IMG/VR virus record: IMGVR_UViG_3300045125_000171
Coordinates: 1-29,544 of that record
From: a virus
Direction: 5' to 3' (one strand)
DNA length: 29,544 nt
Shown: piece by piece, positions 16,801 through 26,831 of the stretch
How positions within the stretch are numbered: the stretch's first letter is position 1
Layout: the number at the start of each line of letters is the position of its first letter
Notes under the pieces: model-generated
Told to the model about the DNA's origin: nothing
Databases searched by the model: none
Seen by the model: the letters and a program-made list of their open reading frames with translations, nothing else
Position numbers and translations under genes: made by a program

Positions 16801-18357
16801 GGAGCTGCGTGATCGACTGATCTCACGGCGCAAGCTTACGCGTGACGTTATCGCTTCGGAGAGCGCATTCTCGAGATCAGAAAACAGATCTTTGCCGAGG
16901 AGCGGCGAGCAGCCAGGACAGAGCTGGAAGAATCCGGCACAGGAGCGGGCCGCCATCGAGGCGATCAATGAGCTGCGAGCTCCAGGCCGTGCAGGACTTC
17001 AATCTCCGCGTGCAGCGACTGCGAGATGAAGAGCGACAGGCCGACGCCAGGCAGAGGCCGAGCATCAGCAGCGGCTCCTCGATATTCGTGAGCGGTACGA
17101 GCGACAGACGGAGAGTCTGATCCGGTGATGCCGAGTCGGGGCCGGGTGCAGCGCAGGCGTCAGCGCAGCAGCTGACCGAGCTTGAGCGTGAGCGATAGGA
17201 GGAGCGAGGGCAATCCTTCGGGCCGATCTGACATGACGCCAGCCGATGCGACGGCACGACAGAAGTCCTCGGGACCAGCTCGCGCGCCCTCGGCTGCTGA
17301 ACGCGCCTTCATTTGAGCTCGAGGCCTCGGCCAGAATCCGTCAGGCACAGGCACAGGGAGACGGGCCGAGCCTGGGCAACTGATCGCGCGGCGGATTGAT
17401 GCACTGATCGATCTGCAGAAGGCGACAGGCTGCGCCGAGCCGCCGAGGTGCGCTCGGTCTCCAGCGTGGCACACTCAGCGCGAGAACCGCCGCTTTGGCC
17501 GAGACGACCAGCGTCGACAGCTGCCTTGATCTTGAGCTGACCGAGCGGGTCCGGCAGATCGGGCGCAGCAGCAGGCTGCAGGCACGCGAGGCGGCACGGG
17601 CTTGGACGCCACGCCGGTATCCTGCTCCAGATCGAGCAGACCAAAAATGACAGATTCGGCCGGAGGCGCGCGCGGCGGCCGAACAGCAGCAGCTCATCGA
17701 CCAGCAGGCCGCTCTCTGAGCGAGAACCAGACGGCAACGCTCCAGTCACTCTTCTCCGAGCGGTCCAGCTTCTCGCACAGAACGTCGGGCTCTTTCAGGC
17801 CTCGATCACCGGCGTGATGGAGTCGATCGAGGCGTCACCGATCCAGCCACTGGACGGCATCCTGACGCAGGCCATCAATGGCTTTGCCGAATCACTCGGC
17901 TCGCTGTCGAGCAGTACGTTCTGATGGGAAGACCGGACCGGCCGTCATCCGCAAGCTCCTTGCTGCACAGCTGGCCGCCAGTGCCAAAGAGGCAGCCGTC
18001 AATGCGATCAAACAGACGGCGCTCGGTTTCGCGCACTCCTTCACCAATCCGAGCTCGAGGCCGGCTCACACTTCGCCTCGGCCGCACAGTGGGCACTGCT
18101 GGCCGGGACGGCCGGAGCCACGTCGGACGCCATCGCCCCGGCGGCTCCTCGGGCGGCGAGCACCAGTAATCGCACCACCAGCCAGAACGCGGCCGATGGT
18201 CGAGATGCGCTCATCAATCAGGGTGGCGCCGCCGCGCCAGCCACAGGTTGTCGTCTATCCGTGCGAGTACCAGCCAGAATCATTGTCGAGCAGGTCGTCG
18301 ACAACTACCGCACCAATGGAGCGCTGCGTGAAACGCTCCGACGTGATCTTTTTGAGG
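13802..18357 (+). CDS. Tail tape measure protein, heavily frame-broken
   Basis: Starts MAADDLTTTLRFTADTGNVE after a Shine-Dalgarno-like GAGCAGGAAG. Over about 4.5 kb (roughly 1,500 codons) it reads as helical, Ala/Gln/Arg-rich sequence with hydrophobic segments: GTGLAVTAAGALAVVPVL near 14420, LLVLATRFAPVTVGLGTLAA near 15375 and LLAASVAAAGLAYAAF near 15595. Between 14600 and 15230 there is a long readable stretch (ALPLASEQIEKIRIDALQ, QILAAREQNRLADFLNEKLK, GQTFAAATSNLREAG). Coiled coils dominate 15650-17150. The end contains LLAAQLAASAKEAAVNAIKQ and RIIVEQVVDNYRTNGALRET. Length, helicity, hydrophobic patches and position after the chaperones identify the tape measure, which sets tail length. 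Dozens of frame breaks are present, so the exact length is uncertain. Confidence 0.75.
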
Positions 18358-18367
18358 GAGCAGAGCC

Positions 18368-18786
18368 ATGGCAAATCAGCTCTCCATCCGCTGGCCAAAA
18401 CGGCTTTGCTCACCCAATTCACCGGACCATCGATCTGGACTAATATCGATTGATCCGGGCTTCAACTCGTCACGGCCGGCTACACCTACTGTGCCACGCA
18501 CCAGTACATCACCTCGGTCTCATCGACTCACCGCGTGGCGACCGTCGCGCTCACCAGCAAGACGGTCGTCAGCGGGGTTCCCGGCTGCCGCCGATGCCAC
18601 CTTCACCAGCATCGCCCCGGCTCAGAAGTGACGCAGATCATCATCTGGCAGTGGAGCGGGAGCGAGGGGAGGCCCGCTCACGCATACTTCTGGCAATCAT
18701 CGACACGGCTTCGGGGCTGCCCAAGGTTCCCAACGGCGGCAGCATTATCGTCTCCTGGAATGCGGCAGGCATCTTTTGCGCTCTAA
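18368..18786 (+). CDS. Conserved phage tail-region protein
   Basis: Composite: MANQLSIRWPK, then TAGYTYCATHQYITSVSSTH, RVATVALTSKTVVSGV, DAADATFTSIAP, VTQIIIWQWSGS, LLAIIDTASGLPKVPNGGSI, IIVSWNAAGIFAL. The pattern Y...hq..ss....Rv....LtsktV..G..daaD.tFt...g..vtqliiy......pLiayidt..GLPvtPNGG.i.v.W...GIf.L is a widespread phage structural family often annotated hypothetical. The exact role is not known to me; it follows the tape measure and is probably a tail or fibre component. Three frame breaks. ATG at 18368 is preceded by GAGGGAG. Confidence 0.6.
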
Positions 18787-20531
18787 CCGTGGATAGAGTC
18801 ACCACATCGACCACCGGCGTGCCCTTTGATCCGGCCTGGTTCCGAGCGCTCACCGGTGAGTCCTCTGGCTGGCCAATCGATCTCTGCTGCGGTGGTGGTC
18901 CGCTGGGTCCCTCCGGATCCAGGACACGATCCGGCACCCAATAGAGAGATTCGGGCCAAGCGCCATCGTCTATGAGGATGAGCGCCAGCGGCGGGCCGAT
19001 CTTCCGGACGCACATCGACAAGTTCTCACAAACGGCTCTACGAGTGCTTTCCGGCCCGCTGGTGGTTGGCTGCTTCACTACTGGGATTGGCTGATTGCCG
19101 ACCGCTGGCTCCCGCAATGGAGCTAAAGCGGCTTCGGCTGACGCTGCAACGCTCTATCCATCACCTGGCAGCCGCAGCCGATCTCGACGGCTATCGACAG
19201 GGGTGTCGGAAGTCCGTGGTCAGCGGTCCCGGAACGTGGTGCCGAATCTGGTCTCGACACATAGACCCGGTCAGCCGCCTTGTCCTTGAATCGAGCTGGT
19301 ATACGGATGTCTCTGAAGGCGATGCTGCTGACCAGATGCTGGCTCCGTTTTAGCTTTACCAGCATCAATAACATTCTGGTCAATGCGACCATTCTGTGAC
19401 GCGGGAGGATTGAGCTTCGCCGATTTGCCCCTGCACCACCGATGATCCGAGCCGTACGGTCAGACGTCGCCTGGTTCTATTCCCTCAACTATTCCGCAGG
19501 GCGAGACGCAGCTCGACCCGGCCTACTGGTCAGCCTTTGGTGCTACGCAGGTTGCCACCAACGAGAACTTCAGCCTTTGGAACCAGCCGCCAACCAGCCA
19601 TGCCGGACGACGACTGACCCAGGCCGGACGTCAGTCCGTCAACGCGCGACCGGCATCACTAGCGGTTGCTCCATCCGCCGTAGGAGTGCCGATGTTCAAC
19701 TGGGTCAGACCCGGCCTCGGTCAGCCAGATGCAATGGCGGGCCGATCAGAGCGGAACGACCAATGATCCGCGTCACGGTCCTTACCTACGCGCCAGGCAG
19801 ATCGACCATCACCGCATCCTTCATTGCCGCGGCGGCTGCGGTCTCATGCACCCGCTCTCGGTAGAGCCGGCACCCGGTACTGTCCTTCACCGCCATTGAT
19901 CCACGGCCACGTCAGCCAGTGAACGTGCCAGCGAGTATCCCAGCCACCGGCGACCTCGCCACCTGTGATCGGCGTGGATCTCACGCGGTAGGTCTACGCC
20001 CGAGGCGACGGGAGGGTGACGGCCATCTACCCGTTTTTGATCGAGAATCGGTCCGAAAGCAGCGACTTGGTCTCTCACCGCGGTGCGGTCACACGGTCCA
20101 CAAGCCCGCTGATTTCGCCGTCATCTCGCGATCTTCAGTCCGACCGCCGTCCGGACCTGGACTCACCGTTGCGCCGTTTCCGGACGGGGGTCAGCGTCGC
20201 GGGACCAACGATTGCCCTCCTCGTCGAGCAGCCGCCTCGCCTTTGGGAGCCAGCCGCTTTGAGTACGAAGACGGCGGGCTTGACGTCAATCTGCAGCCAA
20301 ACGGTCAGCGCCGGCGGACGCCTGAGTACGCCCAGGTCTTTTTCGGCGGCAGGATCTCGATACGCTCCGCGCAATACTGGAATCTTCTGCCCGCAGGCAT
20401 CGCCGCAATTGGGGCTGTGATCGCCGGACCAGCTCTGACCTGGGAGCGGGTCAAGTACGAGTCCTTTCGGGTCGGCGCACACGTCAGGTACCGGTCTGTT
20501 CCGGCTAGACCATTGTCCCCGTGAGGGAATA
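18787..20531 (+). other. Tail-region coding DNA, genes not resolved
   Basis: GC-rich with coding character but no frame stays open long. One readable piece at about 19479-19772 gives IPSTIPQGETQLDPAYWSAF, GATQVATNENFSLWNQPPTS and a further 50 residues. Another at 20270-20515 gives FEYEDGGLDVNLQPNGQ and YWNLLPAGIAAIGAV. Neither is recognised. By position they should belong to tail-tip or fibre proteins. Exact gene borders cannot be set from this sequence. Confidence 0.4.
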
Positions 20532-21085
20532 ATGGCGATTATCGATGTTAGCCTGGACCAACCTGGTCAATACGGCAGTCGACTTCTACGGTGATCTGGA
20601 GAAGATCTCGGGCACCAGAATGACTGCAGGCAAACAAACGTTGCAGAGCAGCTTTCGCTGGTGATGCTGGCGCCTCGGTCGGCAGCAGACGATCACGGCT
20701 GCCGATGGTGACTGGGAGCTTCGCTGCACGCTTGGGCCAACCTCAAACTCCGGGCGGACCTTATTGGCCTGACCAGCAACCCCTTTCACTGACTTCGCCA
20801 CCCTGGGCCTCCTCGCCTCTACGTCAGTACGGTAGCCGTGAGCGGTCCGCCAGCGCATCCAGCCAATACGCCCAGATCTTTGAGGGGCGGCACCAGGCCT
20901 GATCGCCTTTGACGGTGTCTGGAATGAAGGGCGCCCTTGCGCTTCGTCTGCCGTAGTGGTCACCTGAGCTACTACCTCGGCAGTCAGCATCTTCTTCACC
21001 TCCGGCCAGGCACTGGTCTATCCGCTGCGCGCCATCACCTCGATCGCCTGTCTCAACAAGACGGTCCTTGACGCACAGATCCTGA
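20532..21085 (+). CDS. Tail protein with concanavalin-like beta-sandwich domain, frame-broken
   Basis: The composite reads MAIIDV, WTNLVNTAVD, KISGT, SSFAGDAGASVGS, ADGDWELRCTLGPT, RTLIGLTSNPFTDFATLGLL, IFEGGT, LIAFDGVWNEG, RFV, SGHLSYYLGSQ, YPLRAITSIACLNKTVLDAQ. The scheme W.n...v...g..l.Ktsg...dwnaga.S.q.i...dg.vef...................v.y..ng is the lectin/ConA-like domain seen in phage tail fibres and related surface proteins, where it may bind carbohydrate. At least eight frame breaks are required. Start ATG at 20532 is preceded by GAGGGAAT. The end may continue into the next gene. Confidence 0.5.
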
Positions 21086-21572
21086 CCGCTCGTGGCCAGA
21101 CCTCGCGGACCGGCGGTGCTTCAACTCCTGGACGATCTCCGACTCCCGCTGCGTACTGCCCTGGCATCGAGTGGCGGACCACGCACCTCTTTCGGGAGGC
21201 CGAAGCCGACTGGAACGAGAGATCCGGTTCAGAGTTCCGGACTGGTGGCAGCCTGCGCGAGAAGTCTCGCAGCTCGGCTCGGGTCCGGGTCTCCGAGATC
21301 CGCCGCGGATGGGCCGAGTGAGGCCGAGGCGCTTGTTCTCGATACTCACTGGCAGAGCACCTCCGGCGGGCTGCCCTTCACGCTCGTTCATCCACAGACC
21401 GGTGAGGTGATCACCGGTGTTCGCCACGATTGGCTATGCGCGGATGCAGCCATCAGCAGCGCGTCTGGTCTTCAGGAGCGCCTTCGGCTCGACCTCGTCA
21501 AACACACGAACTGTGGATGTGCAAAACTGCGGATCTGCGCTCCTTGCCCTCCTTGAGTCCTCGTCGGTGTGA
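21086..21572 (+). CDS. Phage minor tail protein with PFTLVHPQTGE motif, frame-broken
   Basis: Readable pieces are WNERSGSEFRTGGSL near 21210, SEAEALVLDTHWQSTSG, GLPFTLVHPQTGEVITGVR and, after a break near 21425, FATIGYARMQPSAARLVFRS. The combination eAeaL..f.....g..PFtlthP.TGe...vRFa recurs in phage minor tail proteins (lambda gpM-like or distal-tail proteins). The start cannot be fixed. The order relative to the tape measure is as expected for a distal tail component. Confidence 0.45.
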
Positions 21573-21960
21573 TCTGGCGCCGGTCGATCTCTATGAGTTC
21601 TATCACCCGGCTGAGACGCGGCTTGAGCCAGGGCCCATGCCGTCCGGCGCCAGCGCGCAGCACCATCTTCTGGCGCTGGCTGGGAACACGAGCGCCAGGC
21701 CTCTCAGTCGTGGTGATGTCAGCCGCTACATCGATGGCCGCTTCAATCACGTCAGCCAGGCCTTGACCAGCAATATCGACCGCTCGGTCTCAACCATGGC
21801 TCTCGACGACCGAGTCTCGGAGGGCTACCGGGTTCTAACTCGCCTCCCCGTCAGCCGCAGCATCGATAATGACTCGGTGGTCCTCTTCGTCGGTCGCCGC
21901 GGCTTCGCTCTATGATGCCGATAACAGACCGTGACGCTCAACGTGCGGCAGGATCTTATG
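21573..21960 (+). CDS. Phage tail protein, DUF2163/BR0599-like N-terminal region, frame-broken
   Basis: Pieces read in order are DLAPVDLYEFYHPAETRLEP, HHLLALAGNTSARPLSRGDV, SAATSMAASITS and LFVGRR. This resembles the start of the DUF2163/BR0599 family of phage tail proteins, with the scheme LYEf.hp..tr..ts.d....g..Y.p.al.R....sgdvs.at..v.v, which lies between the distal tail protein and the hub in many siphophages and gene-transfer agents. Evidence is pattern similarity over short pieces only. Confidence 0.4.
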
Positions 21961-23229
21961 CCTGATCGATAATGACGCGCTGCCGTGGAGCTTGCCAGTA
22001 TCAGCCCGGCTGTCCCGCTGCGCTTCAAAGGCTCGAACGTCTGGCCGGCCAGACGATCGAGCGAAGACACTGGCCTATCAGACGGCGACTGGCTGCAACA
22101 AATCCCGGGCGCAGTGTGCGCAGTATGGCAACCACGCTCGCCTTTCAGGGCTTTTTCGCTTGAACCAGATCTCGACCAACTCTTTTCAAGAAGCCGAAGA
22201 TCAACTGGTGGCTCGTTCTGGCCACCCCTCGCCGGGCTCATTGGCATTCTCCGCCGCCGGGCACGACAGGGCTACGGTCATCGCAGGATGAGACGCCTTA
22301 CCACGGCAGACCCGAGTGCCGATCGGAGCCGGGAGGACACGTCTCGCGCTCCAGCCAGTCAACGCCGCCGATACGGGCGAGTACCCCCGCGGGCCACTGG
22401 ATAGTTGGTGAGGCGCCGGATCTCGCGTCTCCTCAACGTTCCGGAATGTCTCGCCTGGCCGGGCCGACGTTGGCTTCAGGTCTACCATGAGCACTACGGT
22501 GGACCACGGCTGATAACGCCTCGCAGCAGACCTTCGCGCAGGTTTCTACGGCCGGCACTACCGCGACGCCCACGCCGAGGCTGACCATTCGCGGTGCACA
22601 ATCCGGAGACTGGCGATGCCCGCACCGAGCGCCTGCCGCACACAGTGCTCTGCAGACGGCAGATGCCGGCAGCGGGGACGATGGCTTTGATCCTCTGGCC
22701 TGGAGTGAGACAATCCGGTTGAGCAGCTGCGCCGGCCGCTGACCGAGGAGCCGCAGTCTGAACTATCATCCAGCCTGGATTGATACGATGAGGTGGCCAG
22801 CCGGCGTACGGCATCGCCACTGCAATGAACCGCCGATCGACCAGACGGGTGGTGAGGACGTCTCGGTTCTCGACCACGACCGGATCGCCAGGCACCGACT
22901 TCAAGCGCTACCGTTCGACGGGGCTCGTCGGATGTCCATTACTGGCGCAGCAGGCGTGGGCCGACTTCGTGCATCCGGCCGAGCAGGAGATCGTCTACCA
23001 GCTCTACTCACCGGCCACACCCCCTCGAACCCCGCACCGACCACCTGGCACCGGAAGCGCTGCACGGACTACACCGGCATCTGACGGATGCGCTCAAAGC
23101 GTCGGACTTCATCTTCAATCACTCCTGCCGTCCTGTCCCGCGGCCATTCGGCTGACCGGGGCCCGATGGACGACTCCAGATCCGCAGCCGTCGCCCGACC
23201 ATTACGGGCGACAATTCGAGCGATAATCT
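21961..23229 (+). other. Tail-tip coding DNA, genes not resolved
   Basis: Short readable pieces such as INWWLVLAT near 22200 and AQQAWADFVHPAEQEIVYQL near 22950 indicate coding in the plus direction. Frames change about every 100 bases and I cannot assign genes. The region should include the rest of the DUF2163-like protein and the N-terminal part of the tail hub. Confidence 0.35.
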
Positions 23230-24637
23230 CGCTCCCGGATGCGACGACAGATCGAGGCTGACGACGCGCGCTGGCCTGGCGCATATCTCGCTCTGCCGGC
23301 GACCTATGCGCTGATCGGAGCCGGGACGGCCTCGCGCGGGCACGGCGCGCGAGCGGCCGTCGGCTTCTCTGTCGCCGGTAGTTCCGATCACGCCTTCGTG
23401 GCCGCCGCAGGCGGAGCCATCCCGGCCACCGTCAGCGGACCGACGCCCAGCAGCGGCTCATCTGCACCTGGCAGGCGTCAGGTACCGTCACCTTCGGCGG
23501 CTCCGGAGCCAGTGCGACAGCGTCACGGGTCACGATCGATGGCCAGGCGCTCCACCTAGCTCGCCCGACGGTCGATCCCTGATAACAACCTCGATCGATA
23601 CTCCGGCGACGCGGTCGCGGCAGGCATCTCGACGATGATCAACGCCGATCCGGCGCTCAATCGGTACCTTGAGGCGCCATCTGGACCGCGATGATGCCAA
23701 ACCAGGGTGCTGCTACGCGGTCAAAGCTCGGCATACTCTCCATCGATCAACCGCTCGACTCGACGCACACGATGGCAGGCGAGCTAGCGTCGCGCACATC
23801 CATCTGCCTTTCTCCGATGCCGCCTTCGGAGCGCCTCAGCCGTGGCGGCAATATTCTCCGCGACTCCTTCCGCTGGCCACTCTCCGGCCGGCAGGGCTCC
23901 TTCAACCGGGTTCGCCACGATCGTCCACAACGATGCCGTGCCAGGGACTATCAGGCCACCGAGGTCCGCAGAACGACTACGCAGCATCAGAGCGGACCAA
24001 ATCGCGTCTCGAAGTATGAGATCTCCGGCTCCTGCGTCGACAACTACCACCAGGCAGACCGGCTGGTCCGTGCGGCACGCTACGAGATGAGGGAAGGGAA
24101 CTTCTTCTGCACGCTCAGTTCGACCGGTCTGGCACTGCTCCTCGAGGAGGCGACGTAATCTGCGTGACGCACAGCAATATGCCTGGCCGGCGCAATCTGA
24201 TGCTCCGCATCGAGGAGCTGCGCATCGCGCAGGATCACCAGGTGACGCTGACCGCAAGGCTCTATGCCGATGAGCAGTTTCCGCAATCGGCCACGGCACG
24301 GACGATCGTACTGACGGGTGGTGCCGGCTGGCTCGCTCAATCCACCTGGAGCGGTGACAAATCTCAGCCTGAGCATTCTGACTCCCGGAACTCTGCGTGG
24401 TGAGTCTCGAGTTCTCGGGCTATCTCGGCTCTTCAGGTGGCAAAGATCGAGGTGATGAGGGCAGGGGAGACCGGCTACTACGATACCGGACTGCGCGTCT
24501 CGCCGAACGAGTATGGACAGGGGATTTTTGAGATGCCGGGGCTCCCTGTAGGAATCAGCTACGCCAGGGTGACGGCGATTGCCTCAGGTGGCGGAGCGAG
24601 CGCTCCAACCGTCGAGTCGATTGAGTACGCGGCGTGA
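23230..24637 (+). CDS. Tail hub / tip protein C-terminal part with fibre-like and FN3-like domains, frame-broken
   Basis: Pieces in order are TVTFGGSGASATASRVTIDG (23480-23545), NLDRYSGDAVAAGISTMINA then DPALNRYLEA (23588-23678, the INADP-type domain of phage fibres), YEISGSCVDNYHQADRLVRA near 24015, FFCTLSSTGLALLLEEGDV, CVTHSNMPGRRNLML, RIEELRIAQDHQVTLTARLY and, after more breaks, AKIEVMRAGETGYYDTGLRV and RVTAIASGGGASAPTVESIE. The order qA.RL...R......lss.gl.l..GDvv.vths...w....RveE.....d..vtLt...Y matches tail hub proteins (lambda gpJ-like), and the last 65 residues look like a fibronectin type III domain. It is the last gene of the late operon. The stop is at 24635-24637; the start is not defined. 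Confidence 0.55.
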
Positions 24638-24837
24638 GTGGATAAGAGGTTGAAAAACAACGGGTTGGTAGAACGAGATGGAATGAACTGTATGATCTGG
24701 AGTTGTGATCGGCCAGGTCAACTTACTCGAAAAAAAATATTTTCTAAAATATGGCCTGATTTTGGTCTGTATTACGTTTAGTTGATTAGGTGAGGCAGTT
24801 ACATTTTGTTTAATAAAACTAAGTTCTCCTTGCTGCA
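24638..24837 (+). other. AT-rich spacer with a perfect AT palindrome
   Basis: Composition switches sharply from GC-rich to AT-rich at about 24640. No gene is seen. A run of A is followed by the palindrome ATATTTT-CT-AAAATAT (24737-24752), which might act as a weak terminator or a protein-binding site at the end of the late operon. Confidence 0.4.
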
Positions 24838-25005
24838 ATGCCCCGCCGAGACGACAATTCACGCCAAGTCATTAAGAGACACCTTCTTGGCTTGGTAGTC
24901 TATGGATTGATAACGAACTGTCAACCGGTTTTGGGATGCCTTATAGACAAAATGAAAGCTATCCCTTACCTGAATTTGTCTAATCGCGTGTCAAACAGGA
25001 CATGA
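24838..25005 (+). CDS. Small ORF of unknown function, 55 residues
   Basis: Open frame starting MPRRDDNSRQVIKRHLLGLV and ending LNLSNRVSNRT. Its stop TGA overlaps the start of the next gene as ATGA (25002-25005), a common sign of coupling. A competing frame over the second half reads IDNELSTGFGMPYRQNESYP and stops at 24982, so the true protein may switch frames. No Shine-Dalgarno sequence is evident. No family recognised. Confidence 0.3.
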   Translation: MPRRDDNSRQVIKRHLLGLVVYGLITNCQPVLGCLIDKMKAIPYLNLSNRVSNRT

Positions 25006-25568
25006 ATCTAAAAGACACCATATACCAACACCCTGTTGTTATATTTTCGATATTAGCAATTACCTGTTTCTGGCGGGGATAAAAGCATACATATTCATAA
25101 TGGAAACCGCTCACCCTAGAAACATTATCAAAATCAGAAACTGATGAATTTCGTAAAGCAAAGGCAGAACTAGATAAACTGAAAGCTGATAACGTTGGCA
25201 AAGAGAAACCAAATAACAAAATTGTTCCTAGTTCAGTGAAGACACTCGTCCACACTCGACCCTCTTGCCGTGAACTACCCAACCAAATTAGTAAGTCAAG
25301 TATCAAGTCCACAAAGAATCCCATAAAAAATTCAACAAACCGATTATCTGAGTCTTTTGTAGTAACAATAATTGTTCCCTCAGATATGGCAAATGCAAAT
25401 GTATATGTTGATGGAAAGCCAGTGACTGCAGAAAGAACCCACACAACAATTAAAATATACATTAAAAGGAAAAATAAAAGTAGTTTCATAAGATTAGCAG
25501 GAGAGAGAGAATGTGCAATTGAAAAATTGATTGATGCTGATCAACGAATACCATTAGAATGCCGGTAA
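25002..25568 (+). CDS. Membrane-anchored PEGA-like protein, frame-broken
   Basis: Starts MNLKDTIYQHPVVIFSILAI, a single N-terminal membrane segment that continues over a break near 25080 into KAYIFIM. A charged helix follows (SETDEFRKAKAELDKLKADN), then a low-complexity linker rich in Ser, Lys and Asn, and a C-terminal domain VTIIVPSDMANANVYVDGKP, VTAERTHTTIKIYI. The last part resembles the PEGA domain (pattern v.v..p..AnVyvdGkpv), an extracytoplasmic beta-domain. Predicted topology is inner membrane with the domain outside. It precedes a CsgG-like gene by 12 bases. Codon and base use are much richer in A and T than the phage genes. The PEGA call is by pattern only. Confidence 0.5.
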
Positions 25569-25580
25569 TAAGAGGTAGTT

Positions 25581-26239
25581 ATGAATATAACGCTCTGCGC
25601 TATTCTGTCTGTTTACGCTGTTTTTTAGTAATCACCAATGCAGGCTTTTTAGGACAAGAATCAAAAACACACGTTTATGTCTGGGAAGTTTTATGTTGAT
25701 GACCCAAAGTTGAATGAGAAAGCGGAAAAGTTGATTGAAGGAATTTGAGGAAAAGCTTGTGAAGTCGGGTTGTTATGCCGTTCTTGAGCGCAGAGACTTT
25801 GCTGCAATAGCAGCTCAGGAACAAAATAACAAATCTATCGAATCTGTAAGCCAGATGACTCCCAAGATAAGGCAAGAATTAGAGTTAATAAAGGCTCAAA
25901 TGGTTATTTTTGGCAAACTTAGTCATGGTGCCGCTGGCGGGAATATAGAGTAAGGGTTAAATTTCAGTATTTTGACTCTAAGACAGAAAAGATAGCTAGT
26001 GTTTCAATCACTCAAGGAAAAATTCGATGACGCAGCTAGTCGTGAAGAGGCAATGAGAAAACTGATGAATCAATTATGCAAAACTCAATTCATTTTATGG
26101 CAATAGCAAATCAACGCTCTACCACTTGCCTGAATGCCCAGGTTATGAAGACATTTCTGAGAAAAACCGTGTTTACTTTAACTCAGGAAACCGCAGCTAA
26201 GCGCAATGGATATGAAAAGCATCAAACTGCCCACGTTAG
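25581..26239 (+). CDS. Secreted CsgG-like protein with C-terminal Ada-type cysteine motif, frame-broken
   Basis: Starts MNITLCAILSVYAV, a signal-peptide-like stretch. The mature region reads FYVDDPKLNEKAEKLIEEFE, EKLVKSGCYAVLERRDFAAI, AAQEQNNKSIESVSQM, ELELIKAQMVIFGKLSH, then VRVKFQYFDSKTEKIASVSI. The LvksG.y.VleRrdf..i..Eq order, followed by a strand that yields iGkls, is the CsgG/LpoB-like fold used in outer-membrane lipoproteins. From about 26096 a different module follows: YGNSKSTLYHLPECPGYEDI, SEKNRVYFNSG, GYEKASNCPR and stop at 26237-26239. Its H.peCp.Y......n.v.F.s...A...Gy..a.nCp is an Ada-type metal-binding motif. Breaks near 25640, 25735, 25950, 26060 and 26200 mean that the fusion of the two modules is not proven. 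GAGGTAG precedes the ATG. Confidence 0.6.
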
Positions 26240-26378
26240 GAGATTATTTTCAATATACCTGTCATTACGTAGAGAAAGCTCGTTTCCAAGCACCTCCACC
26301 ACGGCCGGCTGGACTTCAATCGTTGGATCGTCGAGACCGATCTCCGAAACTTCCTCGGCGATAATTTCATTCTGCATT
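26222..26378 (-). CDS. Small phage protein of unknown function
   Basis: MQNEIIAEEVSEIGLDDPTI, EVQPAVVEVLGNELSLRNDR, then ENNLLTWAV. An acidic 51-residue peptide. CGAGGA precedes the ATG by 7 bases. The first 40 residues look like a phage gene, while the last 10 come from the AT-rich sequence of the cassette, so the gene may be truncated by the cassette junction near 26240-26275. It converges with the CsgG-like gene and overlaps it by 18 bases. Confidence 0.5.
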
Positions 26379-26438
26379 TTACATCCTCGATTCTTTTGAT
26401 ACAGAGACGGCCGGAGCCGTCATCCGAAGTGTCGATCA

Positions 26439-26754
26439 CTACTTCTGGTCATCGTTTCGACTCAGATACCGCAGCGTTCCGAGCTTCTCGCGGCGCATCT
26501 CCAGCCGGGTCAGCTCAAGCATTGCCTTCTGAGCGTTCGCTTCCGCGAATTGCGATCCAGCTGGTTGAAAATGGCTCGCCGGCCTTGGTTGCCCGGACAA
26601 ACTCTTCAGCCTCACGAGCGTGCCGGATCAGCTTGTCGGCAAGCTGCTGCAGGTTCTGTAATGACCACTCGATCTCGCGCTCTGCCTGTTCGACCGCCAT
26701 CGTCAACTTATCGACTGGGTTTACGGACGGCATAATCTGCTCATTCTTCTTCAT
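26439..26754 (-). CDS. Small coiled-coil phage protein, one frame break
   Basis: Start chosen at ATG 26754 (MKKNEQIMPSVNPVDKLTMA) because GGAGGAACACGTT precedes it; the ATG at 26769 contains that Shine-Dalgarno sequence inside its codons. The helical body reads VEQAEREIEWSLQNLQQLAD, KLIRHAREAEEFVRAT, then after a break near 26515 KAMLELTRLEMRREKLGTL and ends SRNDDQK. About 105 residues, a probable coiled coil with no recognised family. It is the first gene after leader repeat copy A. Confidence 0.6.
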
Positions 26755-26781
26755 AACGTGTTCCTCCATCTGCGTTTCAAT

Positions 26782-26831
26782 AAAAATCGATCCGGCCGAT
26801 CATCAGCCGGCAGCTCGCTTTTCCGCCGAGC
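26782..26831 (-). promoter_or_regulatory. Leader hairpins with U-run, copy A
   Basis: Downstream of the promoter, hairpin 1 pairs GCTCG with CGAGC (26827-26831 and 26813-26817). Hairpin 2 pairs CCGGC with GCCGG (26806-26810 and 26792-26796) and is followed by ATCGATTTTT. This could terminate transcription before the ribosome binding site unless relieved, or be the hairpin pair of an antitermination element. Confidence 0.5.

Noticed and set aside
22460-22480. CCGACGTTGGCTTCAGG in the tail region, considered as a third copy of the leader inverted repeat
   Set aside because: Only about 11 bases match, the second arm is missing and the site lies inside coding DNA.
24980-25489. 169-codon minus-strand open frame with a hydrophobic start, across the PEGA-like gene
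   Set aside because: It is antisense to Lys/Asn-rich coding sequence, which gives Phe/Leu-rich text on the other strand. The plus strand has a membrane anchor, a charged helix and a PEGA-like domain, and an ATGA overlap with an upstream ORF.
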